Shown: positions 8,241 through 16,542 of the stretch, piece after piece
Layout: each line of letters begins with the position of its first letter
Position numbering within the stretch: the first letter of the stretch is position 1
NCBI GenBank assembly: GCA_964384675.1
Contig: CAYLNK010000046.1
Location: forward strand, 1 to 29,267
DNA from: CAYLNK01 sp964384675
GTDB taxonomy: Bacteria > Acidobacteriota > Thermoanaerobaculia > UBA5066
DNA length: 29,267 bases
Reading direction: 5' to 3'
Made by a program: the position numbers and the translations under genes
The notes under the pieces: model-generated
Told to the model about the DNA's origin: nothing
The model's input: the letters and a program-made list of their open reading frames with translations, nothing else
The model's database searches: none

Positions 8241-8436
8241 GGGGCTTTCCTTGCGGGACACTTCACCCGGATGGGAAAAATCAGTGGAGGAGGGAGTGGG
8301 ATCGATACGGTGAGGGTCGACGGGGACCTATTCGTTTACCGGTCCGCTCCGTCAGATCGAGTAAGGCGAACGACGCAGTGTAGCGCACATTCACGGCGAC
8401 GGGAGAAGATGAGCCGTCAGAGGCTGGGAGGTGACC
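8241..8436. other. Divergent intergenic region between the RRM gene and the PHP gene
   Basis: This is the longest gene-free gap of the window, about 196 bases, and must hold promoters for both neighbours. On the minus strand CTGACG (8350-8355), a 17-base spacer and AATAGG (8327-8332) could form a weak promoter giving an RRM leader of about 80 bases; the match to consensus is poor. On the plus strand I see no clear promoter, only the ribosome site next to the PHP start. No hairpin of note was found. Confidence 0.4.
8427..8431 (+). promoter_or_regulatory. Shine-Dalgarno site that sets the PHP gene start
   Basis: GGAGG lies five bases before the GTG at 8437. The earlier in-frame GTG at 8431 overlaps this site, so 8437 is preferred. 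Confidence 0.65.
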
Positions 8437-9630
8437 GTGGCGCTCGTTGGACCACGTGGACGGCATGGCCGGCATGGACGGTACGGACCGTGGACCGTCC
8501 CCTTCGTCCTGGCCCTGATGCTCCTCACGGCCACGGGCGAGGCGCACGACGTGCGGGTCCGCCGGCCCCTCCGGTTGCCAGACATCCCCGGCTATCTGAC
8601 GCTCCGCTGCGACTTCCACATGCACACGGTGTTCTCGGACGGGAACGTCTGGCCGGACGTCCGCTCGGAGGAAGCGTGGCGCGAGGGGCTGGACGCGATC
8701 GCGATCACCGATCACCTCGAGTACCTGCCGCACCGCCAGGACCTGCCGGCCAACCACGAGCGGTCGTGGGAGATCGCCCATCCGCACGGCGAGAAGCTCG
8801 GGCTCATCGTGATCCGCGGCTCCGAGATCACACGAAAGATGCCGCCGGGGCACCTCAACGCGATCTTCCTCCGGTCCGTCAGCCCGGTGGACACACCCGA
8901 CTGGCGGCAGGCCCTGCGGATCGCCCGCGAGCAGGGGGCGTTCCTCTTCTGGAACCATCCGGGCTGGCGTGGCCACCAGAAGGACGGCGTGGCGCGCTGG
9001 TACCCGGAGCACACCGAGATCCTGGAGGCGGGGCTCCTCGACGGGATCGAGGTGGTGAACCAGCGGGACTACTACCCGGAGGCCCATCGCTTCAGCCTCG
9101 AGAAGAACCTGACGCCTCTGGCGAGCTCCGACGCGCACGACCCGGTGACCCTCGAGTACCACGTCCTCGAGGGCGACCACCGGCCGGTCACGCTGGTCTT
9201 CGCGCGCGAGCGGACCCAGGAGTCGATCCGCGAGGCCCTCCTGGCACGGAGGACCGCGGCCTTCTCCGGGACGCTGCTCGTGGGGCGGGAGGAGTGGCTG
9301 CGTCCCCTCGTCGCGGCGTCGATCCGCCTGGAGAACCCCCGCCTCTCGATCGAGGCCGGAGACAGCGCCTACCTCCGGATCCGGAACGACTCCGACCTCC
9401 GGCTCGAGCTCGCCGGCGGACGCTCGACCGCCGGCCTCCCGGTCCCGGACGCGCTCGTCGTGGCGGCGAACGGAACGAGCCTCCTCGAGGTGAAGGCCCC
9501 GAAGGGAACGCCGCCCGGGGTGGTGCGCCTGGAGGTGGCCTACACCATCTCGAACCTGAAGGTCGCGCCGGACGTGGGGCTTCCGTACACGCTGGCGTTC
9601 GACGTCGAGGTGCGGGCTCCGGTCCCGTGA
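8437..9630 (+). CDS. Secreted PHP-domain phosphoesterase
   Basis: A 397-residue protein of the polymerase and histidinol phosphatase metal-dependent hydrolase superfamily. The N-terminus is basic (GRHGRHGRYG) with a hydrophobic stretch WTVPFVLALMLL, which I read as a signal peptide, so export is likely. Metal ligands fit the PHP pattern: DFHMHT (H61, H63), D68, ITDH (D92, H93), GSEIT (E130), WNHPGW (H174) and SSDAH (D232, H234). The last 150 residues form a separate beta-rich domain that may help dimerisation or binding. Substrate is unknown; relatives hydrolyse phosphoesters and some, called Sb-PDE, act outside the cytoplasm. It stands alone between two minus-strand neighbours. Start chosen from the ribosome site. 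Confidence 0.85.
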   Translation: MALVGPRGRHGRHGRYGPWTVPFVLALMLLTATGEAHDVRVRRPLRLPDIPGYLTLRCDFHMHTVFSDGNVWPDVRSEEAWREGLDAIAITDHLEYLPHRQDLPANHERSWEIAHPHGEKLGLIVIRGSEITRKMPPGHLNAIFLRSVSPVDTPDWRQALRIAREQGAFLFWNHPGWRGHQKDGVARWYPEHTEILEAGLLDGIEVVNQRDYYPEAHRFSLEKNLTPLASSDAHDPVTLEYHVLEGDHRPVTLVFARERTQESIREALLARRTAAFSGTLLVGREEWLRPLVAASIRLENPRLSIEAGDSAYLRIRNDSDLRLELAGGRSTAGLPVPDALVVAANGTSLLEVKAPKGTPPGVVRLEVAYTISNLKVAPDVGLPYTLAFDVEVRAPVP

Positions 9631-9643
9631 AGGCCGGCGGTGA

Positions 9644-10591
9644 TCAGCGGCCGTGGATCCTCAGGCCGACGAGCTCCTCGACGTCCGCCCGCTCGCCGCG
9701 CCGTTCGTTGACCCGCCGCACGAACCCGGGGGTAACGCCGTGGATCCGCATCGAGACGAGGTCGTCGGGCTCGATCCGCGCGTAGCCGAGCTTCTGCAGC
9801 TCGGCGATGAACTCGGGTGTGACCCGGTGGATCCGCATCGAGACGAGGTCGTCCGCCGCGACCTTGGTGTAGCCGAGGCGCGCCAGATCGTCCAGGAAGC
9901 GGGGGGTCGTCCCGTGGATCCGGAGCGACACCAGCTCGTCGGCCGAGGCGTCGACCCCGGAGGCCCGGAGCGCCCGGACGAGGTCGCCGTCGACGTGGTG
10001 GATCCGGAACGCGACGAGGTCGTCGGCCTCGAGGTCGCGATAGCCGAGCTCCCGCAGCTCCCGCACCTGCGCCGGGCTCACCCCGTGGATCCGGAAGGCC
10101 ACGAGGTCGTCGAACGGCACCCTCGTGTACCCCGCGGCCGCGAGCTCGCGGACGAACGGCCGGCTCACGTCGTGGAGGGCCGCGGCGAGCGGATCACCGT
10201 CGTCCGTGAGCGGGGAGCCGAGCGCCGCCATCTCCGACGCGTAGCCGGCGTCGGGAGCGAACGTGAAGTGTCCGGCACCCGATCCGGCCCGGAGCTCGCC
10301 TTCGAAGGTGAACGTGCCGGCGTCCCGCGCGAGCGTGAAACGCGTGGCGACGGGGCGGGCCGAGGCGAGGGCGCCGCGGGAGAAGCCCTCGAGGGCCGGG
10401 ATCGGCACGTCGAACGAGGAGGACCACGAATGCCCCTTGCTGCGGAGGCGCATCGCCAGCTCCACGTCGTCCCCGCGGGAGGCCGACAGCGACCACGTTC
10501 CGGTCGCCGGCCGTGCGGCTCGGGCCTGGAGCGGGAAGAGCGTCACGGTGGCGAACGCCAGGGCGAGGGTCGAGCGGGAGGTAGGGATCAC
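9644..10591 (-). CDS. Exported protein with six 29-residue 'DDLVxxRIHGVTP' repeats
   Basis: A 315-residue protein. The start, GTG at 10591, has AAGGAG seven bases upstream and gives a signal peptide with a hydrophobic core and a likely cleavage after LQARA. Residues about 25-125 form a beta-rich region of unknown type (TGTWSLSASRGDDVELAMRL). The rest is six tandem repeats with the pattern LGYxxxxxDDLVxxRIHGVTPxFhxxL, the last ending at the C-terminus in RIHGR. Similar repeats occur, from memory, in the tails of BlaR1/M56-type membrane proteases of Acidobacteriota and related phyla; here there is no protease domain. The gene lies 53 bases after the DUF808 gene on the same strand. Function is unknown; a periplasmic interaction scaffold is a guess. 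Confidence 0.82.
   Translation of the reverse strand: MIPTSRSTLALAFATVTLFPLQARAARPATGTWSLSASRGDDVELAMRLRSKGHSWSSSFDVPIPALEGFSRGALASARPVATRFTLARDAGTFTFEGELRAGSGAGHFTFAPDAGYASEMAALGSPLTDDGDPLAAALHDVSRPFVRELAAAGYTRVPFDDLVAFRIHGVSPAQVRELRELGYRDLEADDLVAFRIHHVDGDLVRALRASGVDASADELVSLRIHGTTPRFLDDLARLGYTKVAADDLVSMRIHRVTPEFIAELQKLGYARIEPDDLVSMRIHGVTPGFVRRVNERRGERADVEELVGLRIHGR
9653..10093. repeat. Six in-frame DNA repeats, 84-87 base period, coding the RIH repeats
   Basis: The nine bases GTGGATCCG (complement codes for Arg-Ile-His) begin at 9740, 9827, 9914, 9998 and 10085, and GTGGATCC begins at 9653. Spacings are 87, 87, 87, 84 and 87 bases, that is 29 codons with one 28-codon unit. The copies at 9740 and 9827 share a longer identical stretch running into GCATCGAGACGAGGTCGTC, which suggests recent duplication of that pair. 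Confidence 0.92.
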
Positions 10592-10644
10592 GGCCGGCTC
10601 CTTTTCCGTAGAGACGGCCGGATCGCGCCGAGGTTTCGGCCCGG

Positions 10645-11580
10645 CTACTTCTTCTTTCCGGTCACGGCGTGGACCACACGCGTCACCAGGAGGACGCCGC
10701 CCAGGACGATCGCCCCGGCGACGACTCCGGTCCCCGCGTTCACGAGGGTCGGAGCGAGCGATCCGACGAGCCCTCCGTGAGGCAGGCCCTCCGCCCAGTG
10801 GTGCAGGGGCGGGATCCCGTGAACGAGGATGCCGCCTCCCACCAGGAACATCGCCGCGGTGCCGGCGACCGAGAGGAGCTTCATCAGCAGAGGCGCGGAC
10901 CTGAGGAGCATTCGCCCCAGGCCGCGCTGCAGCCGGCCCGCTGCCCCCGTGCCCTTCTTGAGGCTCAGGTGGAGCCCGGCGTCGTCGAGCTTCACGATCG
11001 CGGCGACGATGCCGTAGACCCCCGCCGTCATCACGATGGCGACGCCCGTCAGGACGGTCACCCGGGTCAGGAACGGCGAGCTCGCGACGATACCGAGGGC
11101 GATGGCGATGATCTCGGCCGAGAGGACGAAGTCGGTCCGGATCGCCCCCTTCACCTTCTCCTTCTCGAGCGCCACGAGGTCCACCGCGGGGTCGGCGAGC
11201 GCCTGCCTCAGCTCGGCCTGGTGCTCGTCTTCCGCCTCCCCGCGGTGCAGGAGCTTGTGGGCCAGCTTCTCGAAGCCCTCGTAGCAGAGGAACGCCCCGC
11301 CGATCATCAGGAGCGGCGTCACGGCCCACGGCGCGACCGCGCTGATCGCGAGCGCCGCCGGCACCAGGATCGCCTTGTTGAGGAGCGACCCTTTCGCCAC
11401 GGCCCACACCACCGGGAGCTCCCGCTCGGCGGCGACTCCGGTCACCTGCTGTGCGTTGAGCGCCAGGTCGTCCCCGAGCACGCCGGCGGTCTTCTTGGCG
11501 GCCACCTTGGTGAGGACGGCGACGTCGTCGAGGATCGTGGCGATGTCGTCGAGGAGGGCGAGAAGGCTTCCGGCGGGCAT
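10645..11580 (-). CDS. yedI: DUF808 inner-membrane protein (YedI family)
   Basis: A 311-residue polytopic membrane protein that closely matches the E. coli YedI pattern: AGSLLALLDDIATILDDVAV, KKTAGVLGDDLALNAQQVTG, RELPVVWAVAKGSLLNK, then TPLLMIGGAFLCYEGFEKL and KGAIRTDFVLSAEIIAIALG, and FLVGGGILVHGIPPLHH near the end. Several hydrophobic helices are visible (about 70-100, 155-205, 245-265 and 285-305). Length fits the family (about 300). Function of the family is not established; transport has been suggested from topology. The start at 11580 has GGAGGAG just upstream. It is followed on the same strand by the repeat protein and is divergent from the VOC gene. Confidence 0.93.
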   Translation of the reverse strand: MPAGSLLALLDDIATILDDVAVLTKVAAKKTAGVLGDDLALNAQQVTGVAAERELPVVWAVAKGSLLNKAILVPAALAISAVAPWAVTPLLMIGGAFLCYEGFEKLAHKLLHRGEAEDEHQAELRQALADPAVDLVALEKEKVKGAIRTDFVLSAEIIAIALGIVASSPFLTRVTVLTGVAIVMTAGVYGIVAAIVKLDDAGLHLSLKKGTGAAGRLQRGLGRMLLRSAPLLMKLLSVAGTAAMFLVGGGILVHGIPPLHHWAEGLPHGGLVGSLAPTLVNAGTGVVAGAIVLGGVLLVTRVVHAVTGKKK

Positions 11581-11691
11581 GGGCTCCTCCTGGTGGCGCT
11601 GGAACGTCGTGCGGCGGCGTACGGTCGACGAGGGCTCGGACGGTCAGTCTGCCACGGGTGCCCCCGCTGAAACCCCGTCCGATCCGATGCG

Positions 11692-11697
11692 TAAACT
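11692..11697 (+). promoter_or_regulatory. Candidate -10 box before the VOC gene
   Basis: TAAACT in a GC-rich divergent gap (11581-11721), 24 bases before the ATG at 11722, with the ribosome site AGGAGG (11711-11716) between them. No good -35 box. Confidence 0.3.
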
Positions 11698-11721
11698 GAA
11701 GGCAATCGAGAGGAGGGACCT

Positions 11722-12504
11722 ATGTCCGAGCGACGCGAGCTCTTACCTGGCTCTTTCTGCTGGCCCGAGCTGGCCACCCCCGACTCCGCCAGGGCGAAGG
11801 AGTTCTACGCGGGGCTCTTCGGCTGGGGAGCGTTCGACGTGCCGTCCGCCGGCGGGACGTACACGCTCCTCCAGCTGCGGGGTCTCGACGTGGCCGCCCT
11901 GCGGCTCCTCGGTGAGACCGAGAAGAAGCAGGGAGTCCCGTCCCACTTCATGACGTACGTCTCGGTGGCCTCGGCCGACGCGGGCGCGGCCCGGGCCCGG
12001 GAGCTGGGCGGGGCCGTGCTGGCGGGACCGTTCGACGTGGAAGGGATCGGGCGGATGGCGGTGATCAACGACCCGACCGGGGCCACCTTCGCTCTCTGGG
12101 AGGCGCGGGGCCACATCGGGGCGCGCCTGGTGGGGGAAGAGCACACGCTCTGCTGGTCGGAGATCGCCACGCCCGACCCCGCCGCCACGCAGGCGTTCTA
12201 CGGCGGGCTCTTCGGGTGGACCTGGAAGGGCTCCCCGGAGTACGGCGAGATCTACCGGGAGGAGCAGCCGATCGGCGGCCTCCTCCCGATGCGCGACGGG
12301 CAGGGGGGCGACCGTCCCCGCTGGACGCCGTACTTCCGGGTCGCGGACTGCGACGCGGCCGTGGCGCGCGCCGTCGAGCTGGGCGGAGGGGTCGTCGTGC
12401 CGCCGCGTGAGATCGCCGAGGCCGGTCGCTTCGCGGTGCTGCGCGATTCGCAGGGCGCCTGCTTCTCGGTGATCGCGTTCCCGGAGGAGCCTCCGGCCTC
12501 GTAA
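11722..12504 (+). CDS. VOC family protein with two glyoxalase-fold halves
   Basis: A 260-residue cytoplasmic protein with two vicinal-oxygen-chelate halves (about 8-128 and 138-254). Each begins with a parallel motif, SFCWPELATPDSARAKEFY and LCWSEIATPDPAATQAFY, followed by GLFGW, and each half ends with DPTGATFALWEA or DSQGACFSVI. This is the duplicated arrangement described for glyoxalase/bleomycin-resistance-like proteins and hydroxylase-like CFP32 relatives. The first-strand metal-binding residue position carries E in both halves. Specific substrate is unknown. The start has AGGAGG 5 bases upstream. It is the first plus-strand gene after the divergent DUF808 gene and precedes the VWA gene by 72 bases. 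Confidence 0.88.
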   Translation: MSERRELLPGSFCWPELATPDSARAKEFYAGLFGWGAFDVPSAGGTYTLLQLRGLDVAALRLLGETEKKQGVPSHFMTYVSVASADAGAARARELGGAVLAGPFDVEGIGRMAVINDPTGATFALWEARGHIGARLVGEEHTLCWSEIATPDPAATQAFYGGLFGWTWKGSPEYGEIYREEQPIGGLLPMRDGQGGDRPRWTPYFRVADCDAAVARAVELGGGVVVPPREIAEAGRFAVLRDSQGACFSVIAFPEEPPAS

Positions 12505-12548
12505 GTACCCGGCCCGCGCCGGCTCGCCGGCCCTTCGCCCCGAGTTGC

Positions 12549-12554
12549 TAAAGT
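12549..12554 (+). promoter_or_regulatory. Candidate -10 box before the VWA gene
   Basis: TAAAGT sits 22 bases before the ATG at 12577 and overlaps the alternative GTG start at 12553. If real, the GTG could not be translated from this promoter. No clear -35 box. Confidence 0.3.
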
Positions 12555-12576
12555 GGCGCGCAAGGACGTCAGACGG

Positions 12577-14070
12577 ATGGCGCGCGCGCTCGGACCGGGC
12601 CTCGTCGCCCTGCTTCTCGTCGTCGCCGGCGCGCCCGGCGCCGGCGGTGGAGCGCTGCTCTTCTCGCTGAGCGTTCCGGGAGAGATGGTGACCGGGCCGG
12701 TCGTCGTCCGGGCGCAGGCGGCGGACGAGAGCGTGGCGGCGGTCCGGTGGACGGTGGACGACTGGTCGCGGATGACCTCGCGGGATCCGGCGGCGCCCCG
12801 GCGCTTCGAGCTGACCTTCGACTCGGGCCCGGTGCCCTACGAACGGCGCGTGGTGGCCGTGGCGCTCGACAAGGAGCGGCGCCCGCTCTACCGGCGGGAG
12901 GCCGTCCTGAACCGGGGCGGCCGCGGCCTGTCGCTCGACGTGGTGAGTCCCGTCGACGGACAGCAGGCCTCCGGAAGCGTCCTCGTGGAGGTGCGCGTCG
13001 CGACCCCTGCCGATGACGAGGCCGAGAGCGTCGCCGTGGACGCCGGCGGCACGGCGGCGGCCCTCGGACCCGGCGCGGAGCCGGGCTCCTACACCGGGTT
13101 CGTGGACGTCCCGCCGAGCGCCACTGCCTTCGTGGCCCGGCTCCGGACGCGTCTCGGCCGCGAGGCCGAGCGGACGGTCCTGGTGAACGCGCGCGGGGTC
13201 CTCGCCGAGTCGGACGTCCACGTGGTCGAGCAGCTGGTCGCCGTTTCGAAGGCGGGCCGTCCGATCGAGAACCTCGTGAGGGAGGACTTCTCGGTGCGGG
13301 ACGAGCGCGGTGAGTGCGAGGTGCGCGACGCCCGCCTCCTCCGCGACGCCCCGCTCGCGGTCGGCTTCGCGATCGACGTCTCGGTGTCGCTCCACCACAC
13401 CGAGGCGCTGAAGCTCGCGACGGCGAACCAGTTCGTCGAGCACGGCCTCACCGACCGGGACACGGCCTTCCTCCTCGCGTTCGGGCCGCGGCCGGTGCAG
13501 GTGCTCGACTGGACCCGGTCGCGCCCGGCCCTCCGGAAGGGCATCCTGTCACTCGCCGACAACAGCGTGGCGGGGACCGCGCTCTACGAGGGGATCCAGC
13601 GCGCTCTCTACCGGTTCCAGGGGCAGCAGGGGGCGCGGGCGCTGATCCTGATCACCGACGGCCACGATTACGAGGGCGAGGTGACCGAGGAGGCCGCGCT
13701 CGCGTACGCCCGGGTCTCCGGCGTGAAGATCTACGCGCTCGGCCTCACGTCGAGCTACGAGAACGTCCGGAAGGTGAAGCGCCTGGACGCCGAGGGGGTC
13801 GAGCGGCTCGTCGAGGTGGGCCGCGAGACCATCCTCCAGCCGACGAACGAGGAGGTCCTGGGCCGCTTCACCGCCGCGACCGGGGGGAAGACGTACCTGG
13901 TGCGAAGGCCCCAGGACCTGCCGCGGATCTACGACGAGATCGACCGCGACATCAGGACCCAGTACCTGGTGTCGTTCGTGAGCTCGGCCAAGCGGCGGAA
14001 CGCGTTCCACCCGGTGACGGTGAAGACGCGGCGCGGCACGGTGCAGACGGTGGCCGGCTTCTTCTACTGA
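12577..14070 (+). CDS. Exported VWFA-related domain protein
   Basis: A 497-residue protein with an N-terminal signal peptide (LGPGLVALLLVVAGAPGAGGG), a beta-rich N-terminal region of two Ig-like or similar parts (about 25-235), and a von Willebrand factor A domain. The metal-site motif DxSxS is in AIDVSVSL near residue 267, and a later ITDGHDYEGE supplies the second metal loop. It ends with TQYLVSFVSS and a beta strand, typical of the VWFA-related proteins frequent in Acidobacteriota. Likely a periplasmic or surface protein-binding module. ATG 12577 is preferred over the in-frame GTG at 12553, because AAGGAC lies upstream of it and the GTG has no ribosome site. Its stop lies three bases from the stop of the convergent permease gene. 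Confidence 0.85.
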   Translation: MARALGPGLVALLLVVAGAPGAGGGALLFSLSVPGEMVTGPVVVRAQAADESVAAVRWTVDDWSRMTSRDPAAPRRFELTFDSGPVPYERRVVAVALDKERRPLYRREAVLNRGGRGLSLDVVSPVDGQQASGSVLVEVRVATPADDEAESVAVDAGGTAAALGPGAEPGSYTGFVDVPPSATAFVARLRTRLGREAERTVLVNARGVLAESDVHVVEQLVAVSKAGRPIENLVREDFSVRDERGECEVRDARLLRDAPLAVGFAIDVSVSLHHTEALKLATANQFVEHGLTDRDTAFLLAFGPRPVQVLDWTRSRPALRKGILSLADNSVAGTALYEGIQRALYRFQGQQGARALILITDGHDYEGEVTEEAALAYARVSGVKIYALGLTSSYENVRKVKRLDAEGVERLVEVGRETILQPTNEEVLGRFTAATGGKTYLVRRPQDLPRIYDEIDRDIRTQYLVSFVSSAKRRNAFHPVTVKTRRGTVQTVAGFFY

Positions 14071-14073
14071 GGG

Positions 14074-16443
14074 TCAGCCCTGGCGCAGGGCGTCGACCGG
14101 CGACAGGCGCACCGCGCGGAAGGCCGGCACCGCGCTCGCCACGACGACCACGGCGGCCAGAAGAACGGTCGATCCCACGAACGTCCAGGGGTCCGCGGGC
14201 GAGACGCCCACCAGGAGCCCACGCAGTCCGCGGGATGCGGCGATTCCGCCGAGGAGCCCCAGGATCAGCCCCGGCCCGGCCACGCGAGCGCTCTCGGCGA
14301 CGACCAGACGCACCACGTCACCGTCCGTGGCCCCGAGAGCGCGGCGCACGCCCACCTCCCGCGTTCCCTGGGCGACGAAGAGGCTCGTCAGGGCGTACAG
14401 CCCGGCGGCCGCGAGGAGGAGTCCCGTGACCCCCAGCGCGAGGCCCGCGCGTCCGGCGAGCCTCTGCGGGAGGAGGGCGTTCCCGGCGAGCGTCCGCAAC
14501 GACGTCACCGCCGGGGCCGGCAGGTCCGGCATCGAGGCGCGAAGGATCGCGTGGAGCCGCGGAGCGAACGCTTCCGCGCGCTCGGACGTCCTCACGAGGA
14601 GGCCGGTCGGCTGCGGGCCATCGGGAGAAGCCGCGGCGTGAAGCTCGGGTCGCGGCGCCTCCCAGAGGCGGCCGGTCCCCACGTCACGCGTGACGCCCAC
14701 GACGGTGAGAGGCAGGCCGTCCTGCCAGACCGTCCGGCCGAGGGGCTCGGCGTCTCCGAAGAGCTTCCGGGCCAGGGACTCGCTGAGGAGGGCGGCGCGC
14801 CCGGCCTTTCGCTCGGCTCCGGTGTCCGCGATCGTGAGGGAGCGACCCCGGACGACCGGCACTCCGAGCGTCTCGAGAGATCCTTCCGAGATCGCGTTGA
14901 CGTCGACCAGCGAGCCCCCCGTCTCGGGTCCCAGGGCGGACACCTCCGCCGTCGAGCGTCCCAGGCTGAACGGGATTCGCCGGACGAGGCCCGCGGACTC
15001 GACGCCCGGCAGCTCTCGGACACGCGCGAGGACGTTCCGGAGGAGGCGCGTGCGATCCGCGCCCGCACCGAGGAGCGACACGTTGAGGCGCGAAGCGAGG
15101 ACGCGATCGACCTCCAGCCCGGGCCGCCCGGTCTCCGCCGTCGAGAGCGTGCGGAGGAGGAGCCCCGTCGCCACGAGCGCGGTCAGCGATCCCGCGATCT
15201 GCCCCGCGACGAGGAGGTCCCGGAGCCGATGGCTCGAGGTGGCGACTCGGGCGCCGGAAGAGAGGCTCTCCCCGAAGGCTCCCGACGCCAGCACGCGGAC
15301 GCAGGCGAGCCCGGTCGCCACGGTGAGCGCCGCCGTGAAGGCGAGGATCCTCGGGTCGGGCTCGATCGGGAGGCGGAGGCCCGGTCCGAGCCCCGGGAGC
15401 GCGATCGTTCCGAGGAGACGCGCCAGCACGAAGGAAACGATCACCCCGAGCCCCCCCGCGAGGGCGAACGGGAGCGCGGCCTCGCCGAGGAGCGCGGCCG
15501 TGAGGCGGGAGCGGGTCGCCCCGAGAGCGGTCCGGATCGCCATCTCGTGGCGGCGGGCCGAGGCCTGCGCGAGGAGGACCGCCGCGGCGTTCGAGGAGGC
15601 GACGAGGTGGAGGAGCACCGCGAGGGCCACGAGGAGGCCGGAGACGAGGAGCGCGCCGCCGCGTAGCTCGTGATCGATCCCGGTCGCCGGGAGCACCCGG
15701 ATCCCGGACGGACGCCGCGTTCCGGCGTGCTCCCTCGCGAGTCCGGCGAGCTCGTCCCGCGCGGCGGGTGGGGAGGTGCCGGGGTGGAGGCGGCCCACCA
15801 GCTCGAGCCAGCGCGAGTCGCGCGATGCCAGCGACTCCCCGGTGACCCGGGGTGCCGAGCGGAGCGGCAGCCAGACGTCCAGCGGGAAGCCGATGAAGGT
15901 GCCGGCGAAGCCGGGCTCCGCCACACCGACCACGGTGGCGGGCTGCCCGTTGATCCGCACGGCGCGCCCCAGGACGCCGGGGTCCCCGCCGAACCGTCGG
16001 GTGAAGAGCGCGTGCGAGAGGACCACGGGGACCGCGCCGCCGGCGTCGTCGGCCATCGCGAGGCGGCCCAGCGCGGGCCGCGCGCCGAGCACCTCGAAGA
16101 AGCCGTCGGACACGAGCTGGCCCTCCGTCACCTCGGCGGAGCCTCCCGAGTTGAGGGCCAGGAGCCGCCCGTGGAAGGCCGCCACGGAAGTCGAGCGCGC
16201 GCGACGGAGATCCTCGAAGGCGGGGTAGGAGAAGCCGCCGAGCGTTCCGGTCCTCCGGTCCGTGGTGTGGATCTCCAGGAGCTCGTGGGCCTTCGCGACC
16301 CCGGCGAGGGGCCGCAGGAAGAGCGCGTCGACGAGGGCCACCGACGTCGTCGTGACCCCGAGGCCGACGCCGAGCGAGGCGACGAGCACGATCGTCTGGA
16401 GAGGCCTCCGGGCGAGACGACGGAGAGCGCCGCGCGGTGTCAT
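14074..16443 (-). CDS. ABC-type MacB/FtsX-like permease of the acidobacterial orphan permease (ADOP) type
   Basis: A 789-residue membrane protein with the duplicated MacB/FtsX permease layout. The first helix (about 16-38) is followed by a large periplasmic domain with FSYPAFEDLRRA, VSDGFFEVLGARPALGR and VVLSHALFTRRFGGDPGVLGR. The first FtsX helices follow (about 265-385), with HEMAIRTALGATRSRL. A second periplasmic domain comes next, and the final FtsX unit has GTREVGVRRALGATDGDVVRLV and ends in RLSPVDALRQG. No ATP-binding partner gene is nearby, which is the mark of the ADOP group. It follows the molybdopterin gene by 99 bases on the same strand. Transport or mechanotransmission role is unknown; the partner ATPase could be encoded elsewhere. 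Confidence 0.9.
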   Translation of the reverse strand: MTPRGALRRLARRPLQTIVLVASLGVGLGVTTTSVALVDALFLRPLAGVAKAHELLEIHTTDRRTGTLGGFSYPAFEDLRRARSTSVAAFHGRLLALNSGGSAEVTEGQLVSDGFFEVLGARPALGRLAMADDAGGAVPVVLSHALFTRRFGGDPGVLGRAVRINGQPATVVGVAEPGFAGTFIGFPLDVWLPLRSAPRVTGESLASRDSRWLELVGRLHPGTSPPAARDELAGLAREHAGTRRPSGIRVLPATGIDHELRGGALLVSGLLVALAVLLHLVASSNAAAVLLAQASARRHEMAIRTALGATRSRLTAALLGEAALPFALAGGLGVIVSFVLARLLGTIALPGLGPGLRLPIEPDPRILAFTAALTVATGLACVRVLASGAFGESLSSGARVATSSHRLRDLLVAGQIAGSLTALVATGLLLRTLSTAETGRPGLEVDRVLASRLNVSLLGAGADRTRLLRNVLARVRELPGVESAGLVRRIPFSLGRSTAEVSALGPETGGSLVDVNAISEGSLETLGVPVVRGRSLTIADTGAERKAGRAALLSESLARKLFGDAEPLGRTVWQDGLPLTVVGVTRDVGTGRLWEAPRPELHAAASPDGPQPTGLLVRTSERAEAFAPRLHAILRASMPDLPAPAVTSLRTLAGNALLPQRLAGRAGLALGVTGLLLAAAGLYALTSLFVAQGTREVGVRRALGATDGDVVRLVVAESARVAGPGLILGLLGGIAASRGLRGLLVGVSPADPWTFVGSTVLLAAVVVVASAVPAFRAVRLSPVDALRQG

Positions 16444-16542
16444 GCGCGACCGCCAGCGAATCCCGTGCCGTCGGCGCGGGCCTCGCGGCGGCGCGAATCG
16501 TCCCGCGAGCGGAACCGGCGCGTCCCAGGTGCGGACGCGCGA

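Noticed and set aside
8437..8490. Repeated GGCATGG/GGACGG near the PHP gene start as a repeat element
   Set aside because: It lies inside the reading frame and codes the GRHGRHGRYG segment; copies are too short and few to be a separate element.
12517..12535. GCCGGC repeats between the VOC and VWA genes as a terminator
   Set aside because: Short self-complementary GC strings are common here and no T tract follows.
11743..13443. Minus-strand open frame of 566 residues opposite the VOC and VWA genes
   Set aside because: No family motif; the plus-strand genes are clearly real with ribosome sites and domains.
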